Positions 8,791 to 16,941 of a DNA stretch of 64,000 nt are shown here, piece after piece; the first letter of the stretch is position 1; every line of letters starts with the position of its first letter. The notes beneath the pieces are model-generated. The model was not told the origin of the DNA. It worked only from the letters and a program-made list of their open reading frames with translations, and made no database searches. The DNA is taken from NCBI RefSeq assembly GCF_014705615.1, contig NZ_JACXJA010000034.1, positions 1 to 64,000 of the forward strand, in the 5' to 3' direction. The DNA comes from Paenibacillus oceani (GTDB taxonomy: Bacteria; Bacillota; Bacilli; Paenibacillales; NBRC-103111). The position numbers and the translations under genes were made by a program.

Positions 8791-9873
8791 ATGCGTCGGG
8801 TCACATGGGTATTGGCCATCGTGATAAGCGTTGCATTGATTGCAGCCGGATGTGGGACGAAAAATGCGGAACAGGTTGTTAAGGATTTGGATCATGTGAT
8901 CGGGAAGCTGAACAGCTATCAGGGCGCAGGGAAGATGACGCTTCAGACAGGGCAGCAGGCGCAGCAGTACGATGTGGAGGTCTGGTACCAAAATCCGCAT
9001 TACTACCGTATTGCGCTGACGAACGAGGCGAAAGATGTCACGCAAATTGTACTGCGTAACGATGAGGGCGTCTTCGTGCTGACGCCGCATTTGAATAAGA
9101 TGTTCCGTTTCCAGAGCGATTGGCCGGAAAATTCCGGACAAGTGTATCTGTATCAGTCGCTGGTGCAAAGCATTGTGATGGATAATGAGCGGCATTTTAC
9201 CGAAGAGAAGGATGCGTATGTGTTCGATGTCGTAGCTAATTACCAGAACGGTTTGTTAGCTCGGCAGAAGATTTGGCTCAGCAAAAAGGATTACGCTCCG
9301 CGGCAAGTGCAGGTATCCGATGAGAACAACAATGTAATGGTGAAAGTTAGCTTCGATCAGTTTGAGTTTGGCAAGAAGTTCGAGAAGGACTCCTTTGATA
9401 TGCAGCGGAATATGACAAGCTGGAATATTCAATCGTTGCCTACCTCGGGTACGGTCGGAGATACAGCTAAGCAAGGGGCCGCAGGAACAACTGTGCAGAA
9501 GACAGGCACGACGGATAAAGCAGGAGCGCTCACTTTTGGAATTCTCGAGCCGGACTATATTCCGCAAGGGGTTAAGCTGCAGGATTTGAAGGAAGTCAAG
9601 CTTGGCGAAGATAAGGCGATCTTACTCCGATATTCGGGCACATACAACTATACGTTAACTGAATCGATGCCTCAGACGAAAACGGTCACTTCTCTGACTG
9701 GCGATATTCTTGACCTTGGCTATACGCTTGGTATTGTAACTGGCGAATCTAAAGGGTTGCGCACGCTGACTTGGACTTACGACGGGGTTGAGTTCCGATT
9801 GTCGACGGGAGATCTTCCTGAGACTGAAATGATCCGGGTCGCTCAATCGGTTCAGGGGCAAGTTGGGAAATGA
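8791..9873 (+). CDS. ydcC: Sporulation-associated lipoprotein, LolA-like fold (YdcC family)
   Basis: 360 residues. A lipoprotein signal peptide (MRRVTWVLAIVISVALIAAGC) places an acylated cysteine at residue ~21, so the protein is tethered outside the cytoplasmic membrane. The body resembles LolA/LppX-type proteins (residues ~28-210: KLNSYQGAGKMTLQT, VWYQNPHYYRIAL), with a linker at ~220-245 and a second domain found in DUF4367-type proteins. Identification as YdcC also rests on position directly before alr and the endoA genes, as in Bacillus. The start at 8791 follows gaggggtgg; a GTG at 8782 lies inside that site. The SigE-like promoter suggests expression in the mother cell. Its molecular role is unknown. 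Confidence 0.82.
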   Translation: MRRVTWVLAIVISVALIAAGCGTKNAEQVVKDLDHVIGKLNSYQGAGKMTLQTGQQAQQYDVEVWYQNPHYYRIALTNEAKDVTQIVLRNDEGVFVLTPHLNKMFRFQSDWPENSGQVYLYQSLVQSIVMDNERHFTEEKDAYVFDVVANYQNGLLARQKIWLSKKDYAPRQVQVSDENNNVMVKVSFDQFEFGKKFEKDSFDMQRNMTSWNIQSLPTSGTVGDTAKQGAAGTTVQKTGTTDKAGALTFGILEPDYIPQGVKLQDLKEVKLGEDKAILLRYSGTYNYTLTESMPQTKTVTSLTGDILDLGYTLGIVTGESKGLRTLTWTYDGVEFRLSTGDLPETEMIRVAQSVQGQVGK

Positions 9874-10252
9874 TGACTGGCCGCTGCAGAATAAACAAGG
9901 TTGCAGTCAAGGGCGATGTTTTTCGCCAGATAAGTTAGCTGGTTCTGTTATTTCCGAAATACACTGGAGAGCCAGGTTTAGAATCTTGACATATAGAGGT
10001 TAAACTGGCTACCATCTTAAAAGTTAATAACAACAAGAGGATACTATTGTTTTCATCCATTTACCAAAAATACCCGGTTCTCTCTCCCCAATCAAAGAGA
10101 AACCGGGTATTCCCTTTTATTACCGCCCCCAGATCACGAACATGTGACTCATTGTTCATTGACAGCCCGGGGGGATGGCATTACCATAGGTTTATGTGTT
10201 TTTTGGCGGGCTCCGGTGGTGGGGGCTTGATGACTAGAAGAAGGTGAACAGG
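9874..10252. other. Intergenic region between ydcC and alr
   Basis: About 380 bases without a supported gene. It contains an intrinsic-terminator-like hairpin at 10069-10117 and, just before alr, a G-rich leader. I see no riboswitch or other recognisable element. Confidence 0.5.
10069..10117 (+). terminator. Intrinsic terminator downstream of ydcC
   Basis: A long near-perfect stem: aatacccggtt with ctctct on the left pairs with agaga and aaccgggtatt on the right around a short loop, followed by a cccttttatt tail. It lies ~200 nt after the ydcC stop and before alr. Confidence 0.65.
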
Positions 10253-11719
10253 TTGGAGACGTTTTATCGGCCGACGTGGGTGGAGGTTTCGCTGGATGCG
10301 CTGCGGCATAACATACGGGCATTTCGGCAGGCGCTGCCGGCGGAGATGAAGGTGATGGCGGTCGTCAAAGCGGACGGATACGGACATGGCGCTGTAAAGG
10401 TCGCGCAAGAAGCGATGGAGTGCGGCGTCAGCTATATCGGGGTCGCCTTCTTGGACGAAGCGCTGGAGCTTCGGCGTGAGGGAGTAAAGGCGCCGATCCT
10501 GGTGCTCGGGTACACGCAGCCGGAAGGCATTCCGCTAGCGATCGAGCATGATATTACGTTAACGGTGTTTCAGGACGAATTGTGGACGGCGTTGGAAGAG
10601 CGGCTTCAAGCAACTTCAGGGCCAACGGCGGAAGCGGGAAGTTCTTGGCTGGAAAAAAGGCCGGAGGATTCTGCGCATGCTGTGATGGGAGCGAGTATTC
10701 GGCAGGGCAAACCACCTTCGATGCGTGGTCCCCAGTCACGCGCAGGCTGTCGTCCCACAAATGTGATCACTACGGATGCAACCACGGGTAGGGTCTCTAA
10801 GACGGAAACTGCTGCAGTTTCCGAAAGCATGAGTACTGATGCGTTTACCAGCACATCAGAGAGCATTCACGCTAACGATATTGATACCATTATGACTGCA
10901 ACACCTGCAACTACTCACAAGCTCAAAGTCCACATCAAAATCGATACCGGCATGGGCCGTCTGGGGCTTCAGCCGAATGACGAAGCCATTTCCTATATAA
11001 CTCGCGCGGTTGAACACCTACTATTGGATGTGGAAGGCGTGTATACGCACTTCGCTTGCGCCGACGAGGCGGATAAAGCGTATACGTTGGAGCAGCACCG
11101 GAAGTTTGAGCGGATTATCCGGCATTTGGAAGAGCGGGGAGTTACGTTCCGTTACGTTCATACCGGAAACAGCGCAGCAGGAATCGACTGTCCGGAGCTG
11201 TCGTACTCAATGGTTCGGCTAGGGATTGGGATGTACGGCCTATACCCGTCTGAAGAGGTGAATAAAGAGCGCGTGCAGCTCGAGCCGGTGATGAGTATCA
11301 AGACGAGGGCTGTTCACGTCAAGACGCTTCCTGCGGGCTCTGGCATCAGCTACGGCACGACGTACCACACTTCCGGGGAAGAATGTATCGCGACGCTGCC
11401 GATCGGTTACGCGGACGGCTACAGCCGGATGTTGTCCGGGAAAGCGCAGGCGATCGTGCGCGGGCGGAAGGTGCCGATTGTTGGACGGATCTGCATGGAT
11501 CAGTGTATGGCGAACGTCAGCGGACTTGGCGACTTGTCCAAAGAGGAAGAAGTGGTGCTGATGGGGCGCCAGCAGGACGAAGCGATTACCGCCGAGGATC
11601 TTGCCGCTTTGCTCGGCACGGTTAACTACGAGATTACGTGCATGGTTTCTCATCGGGTGCCTCGGGTGTATATTCGGGACGGCCGGAGGGAAGACGTTTT
11701 AAACCCTTTGATCCGTTAG
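10253..11719 (+). CDS. alr: Alanine racemase with a ~100-residue internal insert
   Basis: About 488 residues; typical alanine racemases have ~370-390. The enzyme makes D-alanine for peptidoglycan using PLP. The N-terminal PLP-lysine motif AVVKADGYGHG and the later DTGMGRLG, HTGNSAAG, GISYGTTY and GRICMDQ motifs are all present, so the core looks functional. Between WTALEERLQA and KLKVHIKIDTGMG (about 10610-10915) lies an extra low-complexity stretch rich in Thr, Ser and Ala with no known motif; it would extend from the TIM barrel. The TTG at 10253 is preferred because agaagg lies 8-9 nt upstream; a GTG at 10244 is in frame but directly abuts that site. It is followed by the endoA operon, as in Bacillus. 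Confidence 0.93.
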   Translation: METFYRPTWVEVSLDALRHNIRAFRQALPAEMKVMAVVKADGYGHGAVKVAQEAMECGVSYIGVAFLDEALELRREGVKAPILVLGYTQPEGIPLAIEHDITLTVFQDELWTALEERLQATSGPTAEAGSSWLEKRPEDSAHAVMGASIRQGKPPSMRGPQSRAGCRPTNVITTDATTGRVSKTETAAVSESMSTDAFTSTSESIHANDIDTIMTATPATTHKLKVHIKIDTGMGRLGLQPNDEAISYITRAVEHLLLDVEGVYTHFACADEADKAYTLEQHRKFERIIRHLEERGVTFRYVHTGNSAAGIDCPELSYSMVRLGIGMYGLYPSEEVNKERVQLEPVMSIKTRAVHVKTLPAGSGISYGTTYHTSGEECIATLPIGYADGYSRMLSGKAQAIVRGRKVPIVGRICMDQCMANVSGLGDLSKEEEVVLMGRQQDEAITAEDLAALLGTVNYEITCMVSHRVPRVYIRDGRREDVLNPLIR

Positions 11720-12219
11720 TTCTGGATTCGGCAATCTGATTTCTTCCACGTCCGGAGTAAGGATCGATGACCTCTTTCTCATCCTGTTACATGGGAGCAC
11801 TCTTTTCGCGGTGAGGGAGTTCGTCCCGCTTCATTTTCTACATCTTATTATCCGAATGACAAGGCAGTCAGAATAACTGTTTCGACACGGTTTATCAACA
11901 TTTACCAACAACATTTATGCAACCAAACAAAGGATTTTGTCGTCACGGATCGAATAGGTATAGACGGCAATTTTGGGGACTGTTCCCGGTACGTTAACAA
12001 ATTTTCCTCTTCTCCCAAGTGAGAGGACAGCGCCTGGGAAGGGGTGTTCCGTGATGCGTATGACCAGGCTTGCAACGGGGTTGCGGCTCTCGGACAAAGA
12101 TTTGCAACGGGTATACATACGTGATATATCCAGCGCATATACTTGGTCTTGTATAAAATTACTTCATGCACGACATAATGGTAGTATTGGTTTGGGAATG
12201 TTTTGGGGGTGCGAGATCG
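11720..12219. other. 500-base intergenic region between alr and ndoAI
   Basis: No supported gene: the short frames overlap one another and lack credible starts. Nothing recognisable as a riboswitch. The promoter of the toxin-antitoxin operon presumably lies in the last ~100 bases, where ttgtat and cataat elements can be seen with poor spacing. Confidence 0.4.
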
Positions 12220-12501
12220 GTGGCCAATGTGCATAACACGAAAAGGATCATGATCAGTCTGCCGGATTACTTGCTGCAGGAAGTCGACGGCATCGTGGAG
12301 AAGGAAAACTCCAATCGCAGCGAATTCATTCGTCAAGCCATGAAGCTGTATCTCATGGAACGTAAGAAGCGCCATTTGCGCGAGTCGATGCAGCGCGGGT
12401 ATATGGAAATGGCGAAGATCAATCTGCATATGGCGGCAGAGGCTTTTCAAGCGGAGGAAGAAGCGGACGGTACCCTTGAGCGCTTAGTTAGCGGGGTGTA
12501 G
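12220..12501 (+). CDS. ndoAI: Antitoxin EndoAI (ribbon-helix-helix, MazE-like partner of EndoA)
   Basis: 93 residues, the same length as the B. subtilis protein. It binds and neutralises the EndoA ribonuclease and as an RHH protein would repress its own operon. The N-terminus has the RHH strand and helices (KRIMISLPDYLLQEVDGIV, NRSEFIRQAMKLYLMER), and the C-terminal toxin-binding part ends GYMEMAKINL and ERLVSGV. The start is GTG at 12220 with a gggggtg site; an ATG 54 nt upstream adds residues unlike the family. The gap to the toxin start is 3 nt, indicating coupled translation. Confidence 0.93.
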   Translation: MANVHNTKRIMISLPDYLLQEVDGIVEKENSNRSEFIRQAMKLYLMERKKRHLRESMQRGYMEMAKINLHMAAEAFQAEEEADGTLERLVSGV

Positions 12502-12504
12502 AGC

Positions 12505-12855
12505 TTGATAGTGAAACGTGGCGATGTATTTTTTGCGGACTTGTCTCCCGTAGTGGGATCCGAACAAGGTGGAGTTCGGCCTGTGCTCATCATTCAGAAT
12601 GACATCGGAAACCGGTTCAGCCCAACCGTAATCGTTGCGGCAATCACTGCGCAAATTCAGAAAGCGAAGCTGCCGACCCATGTGGAAATCGATGCGGAAA
12701 CGCACGGGTTCGACCGCGACTCGGTTATTTTGCTCGAGCAGATCCGTACGATCGATAAGCAGAGGCTTACCGATAAGATTACGCATTTGGACGACGAGTC
12801 GATGCGTAAGGTGGACGAAGCTTTGCAGATTAGCGTAGGGTTGATCGATTTTTAA
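12505..12855 (+). CDS. ndoA: Endoribonuclease toxin EndoA (MazF family)
   Basis: 116 residues, full family length and very close to B. subtilis EndoA as I remember it. MazF-family toxins cleave mRNA at short specific sites; the Bacillus enzyme cuts UACAU. Conserved stretches include [28 protein letters not shown] and [11 protein letters not shown]. It starts with TTG at 12505, as does the Bacillus gene. The toxin follows the antitoxin with a 3-nt gap, which keeps expression balanced. Confidence 0.96.
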   Translation: MIVKRGDVFFADLSPVVGSEQGGVRPVLIIQNDIGNRFSPTVIVAAITAQIQKAKLPTHVEIDAETHGFDRDSVILLEQIRTIDKQRLTDKITHLDDESMRKVDEALQISVGLIDF

Positions 12856-12870
12856 TCGGCTACAACAACG

Positions 12871-12899
12871 AACGGACGGGGGGAAGCCCTCGTTTTTTT
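12871..12899 (+). terminator. Probable terminator after ndoA
   Basis: aacg pairs with cgtt and gggg with ccct around a short loop, followed by seven T. The stem is imperfect, so confidence is moderate. Position just after the toxin stop is right. Confidence 0.5.
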
Positions 12900-13062
12900 G
12901 TTTTTAACAATACTTTCTCGATTTCTTGTGGATCATAATCATAGGCACACTTGTTCCTCAATCGGAGAAAAAAGTCCATTTAGGCAGGAATCCGCATGCC
13001 CCAAAGCGAAAATATTACAGTAGAAGATGTGCAAATGAAACCATAGCAGAAAGAGGTAGGGC

Positions 13063-15306
13063 ATGACCAAAGAGCTGGAAACCAACCGCACGGCCCTTCA
13101 AGACCCGGATACGGCCAAGCCGGAAATGACCGAAGAACATAAAGCGCTTCAGCAGGAACGGATCTTGAAGCAGATCGCCAAGGAGCTGCAGCTCCCGTTT
13201 ACGAAAGTGCGTACCTCGGTCGGCCTGCTGGATGAAGGCAATACGATTCCGTTTATCGCGCGCTACCGCAAGGAGATGACGGGTGAGCTGGATGAGACGC
13301 AGCTCCGGGACATCGAGGAGCGGCTGCAATATTTGCGCAATCTTGAGGATCGCAAGCTGGAAGTCATCCGGCTGATCGACGAGCAGGGCAAGCTGACCGG
13401 CGAGCTGAAAGCTTCGATCGAGCAAGCGGTGAAGCTGCAGGAAGTGGAAGACCTGTACCGGCCGTACCGGCAAAAGCGGAAGACGAGAGCCAGCGTAGCC
13501 AAAGAGCGCGGCCTGGAGCCGTTGTCGGCCTGGATCATGACGCAGCCGCGTCAAGGGTCACTGGAGCAGGAGGCGTCGAAGTATATCGATGCGGACAAAC
13601 AGGTGAATACAGCCGAGGACGCGATCCAAGGGGCCATGGACATCATTGCCGAAAATATCGCGGACGACGCCAAAATACGGGCTTGGGTGCGCAAGCATAC
13701 GCAGGACCAGGGCATCATTGTAACGGAAGCCAAAGATAAGGACCAGGAGTCGGTGTACGAGATGTATTACGCGTACCAGGAGCCGATTCGCCGCCTGCCG
13801 CCGCACCGGACGCTCGCGATTAACCGCGGGGAGCGGGAAGAGGTGCTGAAGGTAAAGCTGGAAGTGCCGGTGGAACGTATCCACGATTACATCGGCAAAC
13901 AGACCATTAGAGGCGACTCCATCGTCAAGCAAACGCTGCAGCTGGTGATCGAGGACGCTTACAAGCGGCTGATCGCCCCGTCGATCGAGCGCGAAGTGCG
14001 CGGAGAGCTGACGGAGAAGGCGGAGGAGCATGCGATCCAGATTTTCGCGGAAAATTTGCGTAATCTGCTTCTTCAGGCGCCGGTTAAAGGAAAAGTCGTC
14101 CTGGGCGTAGACCCGGCTTTCCGGACGGGCTGTAAGCTTGCGGTTGTGGACGAGACGGGAAAAACGTTGTACATCGATGTCGTCTATCCGACCCCGCCGA
14201 ACAACAAAGTAGCGGAAGCGGAAACGAAGATAAAGGCTGCGATCGAGAAGTACGGCGTGCAGCTGGTCGTGATCGGCAACGGGACGGCTTCCCGGGAGAC
14301 GGAGCAGTTTATCGCGGATTTGATCGGGAAGGTGAAGGGACGCGGGCTGCAATATTTGATCGTCAACGAGGCCGGTGCGAGCGTCTACTCGGCGTCCAAG
14401 CTGGCGCAGGAAGAGTTTCCGAATCTGGACGTGGCGGAGCGGAGTGCGATCTCGATCGCCCGGCGTTTGCAGGACCCGCTGGCGGAGCTGGTGAAGATCG
14501 AACCGAAGGCGATCGGTGTCGGCCAGTACCAGCACGATGTGGCGCAGAAGCATCTGGAGGAAAGCCTGAAGGCGGTCGTCGAGTCTGCGGTGAACCATGT
14601 CGGCGTCGATCTGAACACCGCTTCGCCGTCGCTGCTCTCCTATGTATCGGGCGTCAACGGCACGATCGCCAAAAACATCGTCAAATACCGCGAGGAAAAT
14701 GGCAAATTCGTCAATCGCAAGCAGTTGCAGAAGGTACCGCGGCTTGGGGCGAAGACGTTCGAGCAGTGCATCGGGTTTATGCGGATCAGCGAAGGTGAGA
14801 ATCCGCTCGACAATACGCCGATTCATCCGGAATCGTACGAGGTCGTCGACCGATTGTTCCGCGAACTGCGGCTGGAGCTGGATCAGCTCGGCACCAAGGA
14901 ACTGAAGGAGAAGCTGCAGCACGCCGATGTAGACACGCTGGCGACCAAACTGGACGTTGGGGTGCCGACGCTTCGGGACATCCTGGACAGCTTGCAGAAG
15001 CCCGGACGCGATCCGCGCGAAGAACTGCCGCCGCCGATTTTCCGCACCGATGTGCTGCAGCTTGAAGATCTGACGCCGGGGATGCAGTTGCAGGGCACGG
15101 TTCGCAACGTGATTGATTTTGGCGCATTTGTCGACATCGGGATCAAAAATGACGGACTCGTTCACATTTCCCAGATGAGCGATACGTTCGTCAAACATCC
15201 GATGGATGTCGTGTCGGTTGGCGATACGGTGACGGTGTGGGTGCTGAATGTGGATTTGAAGAAGGGCCGGGTCGGGCTGACGATGAAAAGCCAGAATGGC
15301 AAATAG
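13063..15306 (+). CDS. tex: Tex family RNA-binding transcription accessory protein
   Basis: 747 residues, near the usual family length. Order of domains: N-terminal Tex helical region (residues ~30-220, with TIPFIARYRKEMTGELDE), YqgF/RNase-H-like domain (~340-470, VVLGVDPAFRTGCKLAVVDE), helix-hairpin-helix region (~510-590, TASPSLLSYVSGVNGTIAKNI) and C-terminal S1 RNA-binding domain (~665-740, MQLQGTVRNVIDFGAFVDIG). The first ~28 residues are an acidic extension. The ATG follows agaggtagg. Position between ndoA and cmpA/sprT matches Bacillus. The exact role in transcription or RNA handling is not well defined. Confidence 0.96.
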   Translation: MTKELETNRTALQDPDTAKPEMTEEHKALQQERILKQIAKELQLPFTKVRTSVGLLDEGNTIPFIARYRKEMTGELDETQLRDIEERLQYLRNLEDRKLEVIRLIDEQGKLTGELKASIEQAVKLQEVEDLYRPYRQKRKTRASVAKERGLEPLSAWIMTQPRQGSLEQEASKYIDADKQVNTAEDAIQGAMDIIAENIADDAKIRAWVRKHTQDQGIIVTEAKDKDQESVYEMYYAYQEPIRRLPPHRTLAINRGEREEVLKVKLEVPVERIHDYIGKQTIRGDSIVKQTLQLVIEDAYKRLIAPSIEREVRGELTEKAEEHAIQIFAENLRNLLLQAPVKGKVVLGVDPAFRTGCKLAVVDETGKTLYIDVVYPTPPNNKVAEAETKIKAAIEKYGVQLVVIGNGTASRETEQFIADLIGKVKGRGLQYLIVNEAGASVYSASKLAQEEFPNLDVAERSAISIARRLQDPLAELVKIEPKAIGVGQYQHDVAQKHLEESLKAVVESAVNHVGVDLNTASPSLLSYVSGVNGTIAKNIVKYREENGKFVNRKQLQKVPRLGAKTFEQCIGFMRISEGENPLDNTPIHPESYEVVDRLFRELRLELDQLGTKELKEKLQHADVDTLATKLDVGVPTLRDILDSLQKPGRDPREELPPPIFRTDVLQLEDLTPGMQLQGTVRNVIDFGAFVDIGIKNDGLVHISQMSDTFVKHPMDVVSVGDTVTVWVLNVDLKKGRVGLTMKSQNGK

Positions 15307-15409
15307 GCGGGATGCTGTAGGCCAGGTGTGTATTAAACGGGGGTTATCCGCAACGGGTCAAGAAGGCAGGTTTCCCCCTCCAGCCTTCCAGTCTGAACGA
15401 TAACGAAGA

Positions 15410-15441
15410 AACGCCCTGGGGACGCTGTCTCCGGGGCGTTT
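15410..15441 (-). terminator. Hairpin terminating cmpA, overlapping its stop codon
   Basis: aaacgccc at 15410-15417 pairs with gggcgttt at 15434-15441. On the minus strand it begins inside the TAA of cmpA and ends in tttcttcgtt, a weak T-tract. It also sits ~100 nt after the convergent tex gene. Confidence 0.5.
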
Positions 15442-15583
15442 ACGGTCTGGATATATGAATGGACTCCTTCGAGTCGGTTGTTCGTGTGCGATAAAAAAAC
15501 CAGCAGTCGTTCAGCAGCCGAACTTGCCGAATATCCTTCTTGCGAAACGCTTTCTCCAGTTGATGGCAAAGCCACTGCGGCAT
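15440..15583 (-). CDS. cmpA: Cortex morphogenetic protein CmpA
   Basis: 47 residues. It begins MPQWLCHQLEKAFRKK and contains RLLNDCWFFYR, matching the characteristic CmpA pattern (MPxWLxxQLxxAFxxKD and LLNxCWxFYR). In B. subtilis CmpA works with ClpXP and the adaptor role in SpoIVA quality control, affecting cortex assembly during sporulation. The start at 15583 has a clear aaagggga ribosome site 7 nt upstream. The B. subtilis protein is ~37 residues; this one has about ten extra C-terminal residues. Location between tex and sprT, on the minus strand, is the same as in Bacillus. Confidence 0.9.
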   Translation of the reverse strand: MPQWLCHQLEKAFRKKDIRQVRLLNDCWFFYRTRTTDSKESIHISRP

Positions 15584-15685
15584 AGTTCCATCCCCTTTCC
15601 ATGGTTTTCACACTCTTGATGTGCTACTACCTATAGGATATGGGGAAAAGGCGGATGCGGTGCAGGTCCTATTGCGGCAAATGTG

Positions 15686-16039
15686 TCAGGCGTCTTCTTC
15701 CTCTTCGTACCATTGCTCCAGTTGGGCTTGCAGCGCCCGAATCTCGGTGAGCAAGGAGATGAGCGGATAAGATTTCTCATCAAGCTGGGCAAAGGAACGC
15801 TCCAGCGCGTTCATGTACTCAAGTCCGTGCAGGACCGTGCATGCGTTGTCTACGATATCCAGCGAATCGCATTCAGCTATGACATGAGGCAGCGTGGGGA
15901 CGCCATCGGCTGTCAGCTTGTCCAGCTCTTTATGCAGGCGGCGGTTTAAAGCGGTTAATTGGTACACGTGATCGGCAGGCATTTCGACGAATTCCAAAGT
16001 TTCGCCGAGCTTCAGCACGGCATATCTCATTTTCGGCAT
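15686..16039 (-). CDS. Uncharacterised 117-residue protein next to sprT
   Basis: I do not recognise the family. The sequence is mostly helical with an acidic C-terminus (QWYEEEEDA) and no signal peptide or membrane segment; the first 30 residues look like a short beta-hairpin (RYAVLKLGETLEFVEMPAD). An agagga site lies ~12 nt before the ATG at 16039; a second methionine four codons on is possible. It is transcribed away from sprT, with cmpA downstream in the same direction. Confidence 0.65.
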   Translation of the reverse strand: MPKMRYAVLKLGETLEFVEMPADHVYQLTALNRRLHKELDKLTADGVPTLPHVIAECDSLDIVDNACTVLHGLEYMNALERSFAQLDEKSYPLISLLTEIRALQAQLEQWYEEEEDA

Positions 16040-16105
16040 CGCGGTTTCGTTCTCCTCTCGGGGCTTTGCGTGGTTGCGGAAGGCGTTCGTTCCGACTTGT
16101 TCTAC

Positions 16106-16135
16106 TTGACAGTGTAGCCTATGATGGAGTACAAA
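16106..16135 (+). promoter_or_regulatory. Vegetative (SigA-type) promoter for sprT and the tRNAs
   Basis: TTGACA at 16106-16111, 18 nt, then TACAAA at 16130-16135. The perfect -35 box makes it credible; the -10 matches four of six. It lies ~50 nt before sprT, and the tRNA-Asn/Ser pair follows without an intervening terminator. Confidence 0.55.
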
Positions 16136-16183
16136 TTCAAGTAAAGTTTACTCACCATGGAAACCGAAGGAGGAGGGGGGCGA

Positions 16184-16657
16184 ATGGACGACCGGCAGTT
16201 GCAGCAATGGGTGGAGCGGATCTCTCTGCATGATTTCAAACGCCCTTTTCTGCACCGGGCGACATTTAATACGCGTCTGCGGACGACCGGCGGACGATAT
16301 TTTATGAAGTCCCATCATATCGATATTAGCTGGCATCAATACGAGGCGTTCGGACCGGAAGAAGTCGAGAAAATTATTAAGCATGAGCTGTGTCATTATC
16401 ATTTGCATTTGCAGCGTAAAGGGTACAAGCATCGGGACGAAGATTTCAAAAAGCTGCTCGCGGAAGTCGGAGGTACGCGTTACTGCCAGTCGCTCGGGAT
16501 GAAACGAAAGCCGCAGCCTTTTCGGTACAAGCTGGAATGCGTATCGTGCGGCACCTCCTATATGCGCAAACGGAGGATGGACCCGCGTAAATACGCTTGC
16601 GGCACATGCAAAGGCAAATTGAAACTGCTCCAGCTTGACTTGGCCGCCGATTCATGA
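16184..16657 (+). CDS. sprT: SprT-like zinc metalloprotease-fold protein
   Basis: 157 residues, typical for the family. The zinc-binding HExxH motif is visible as KHELCHYHLH, and the C-terminal zinc ribbon has two CxxC pairs (ECVSCGTSY and ACGTCKGK). Eukaryotic SprT-domain proteins such as Spartan digest DNA-protein crosslinks; the bacterial role is unclear. The ATG at 16184 is preceded by ggaggaggggg; an upstream in-frame ATG at 16157 precedes that site. Gene order relative to cmpA matches Bacillus. Confidence 0.93.
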   Translation: MDDRQLQQWVERISLHDFKRPFLHRATFNTRLRTTGGRYFMKSHHIDISWHQYEAFGPEEVEKIIKHELCHYHLHLQRKGYKHRDEDFKKLLAEVGGTRYCQSLGMKRKPQPFRYKLECVSCGTSYMRKRRMDPRKYACGTCKGKLKLLQLDLAADS

Positions 16658-16675
16658 TAATTTAACAATATACGT

Positions 16676-16748
16676 TCCCTGATAGCTCAGTTGGTAGAGC
16701 ACTCGGCTGTTAACCGAGTTGTCACAGGTTCGAGTCCTGTTCGGGGAG
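16676..16748 (+). tRNA. tRNA-Asn (GTT)
   Basis: Complete cloverleaf. The acceptor stem tccctga pairs with tcgggga, D-arm is agctcagttggtagagc, anticodon loop is ctGTTaa, and T-arm is ggttcgagtcc. CCA is not encoded. It starts 18 nt after the sprT stop and is followed after 15 nt by tRNA-Ser. Confidence 0.97.
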
Positions 16749-16763
16749 CTTTTTACTTCTCAT

Positions 16764-16849
16764 GGAGAGATACCCAAGAGGCCGAAGGGGGCGCTTTGCT
16801 AAAGCGTTAGGGTGTAACAGCCGCGAGGGTTCGAATCCCTCTTTCTCCG
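16764..16849 (+). tRNA. tRNA-Ser (GCT)
   Basis: Class II tRNA with a long variable arm. The acceptor ggagaga pairs with tttctcc, the anticodon loop is ttGCTaa within ctttgctaaag, and the T-arm is gggttcgaatccc. CCA is not encoded. An intrinsic terminator follows at once. Confidence 0.96.
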
Positions 16850-16853
16850 TAAC

Positions 16854-16883
16854 ACAAAAAGCCGCCGAAGGGCGGCTTTTTTG
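16854..16883 (+). terminator. Strong intrinsic terminator after tRNA-Ser
   Basis: aaaaagccgcc, gaag loop, ggcggcttttttg: an eight-base-pair GC-rich stem with a T-run. Confidence 0.93.
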
Positions 16884-16941
16884 TTGTTACGTGAGAAAGT
16901 TGAGGGAAGAGAACCCGACAGGAGGGGGCGTCGGAGCCCCG

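Noticed and set aside
11902-12450. Overlapping frames between alr and ndoAI
   Set aside because: No credible start, mutually overlapping on both strands, and one runs antisense into the antitoxin.
13558-15198. 546-codon minus-strand frame opposite tex
   Set aside because: It is an antisense shadow in GC-rich coding DNA with Arg/His/Leu-biased composition. tex has clear family motifs throughout.
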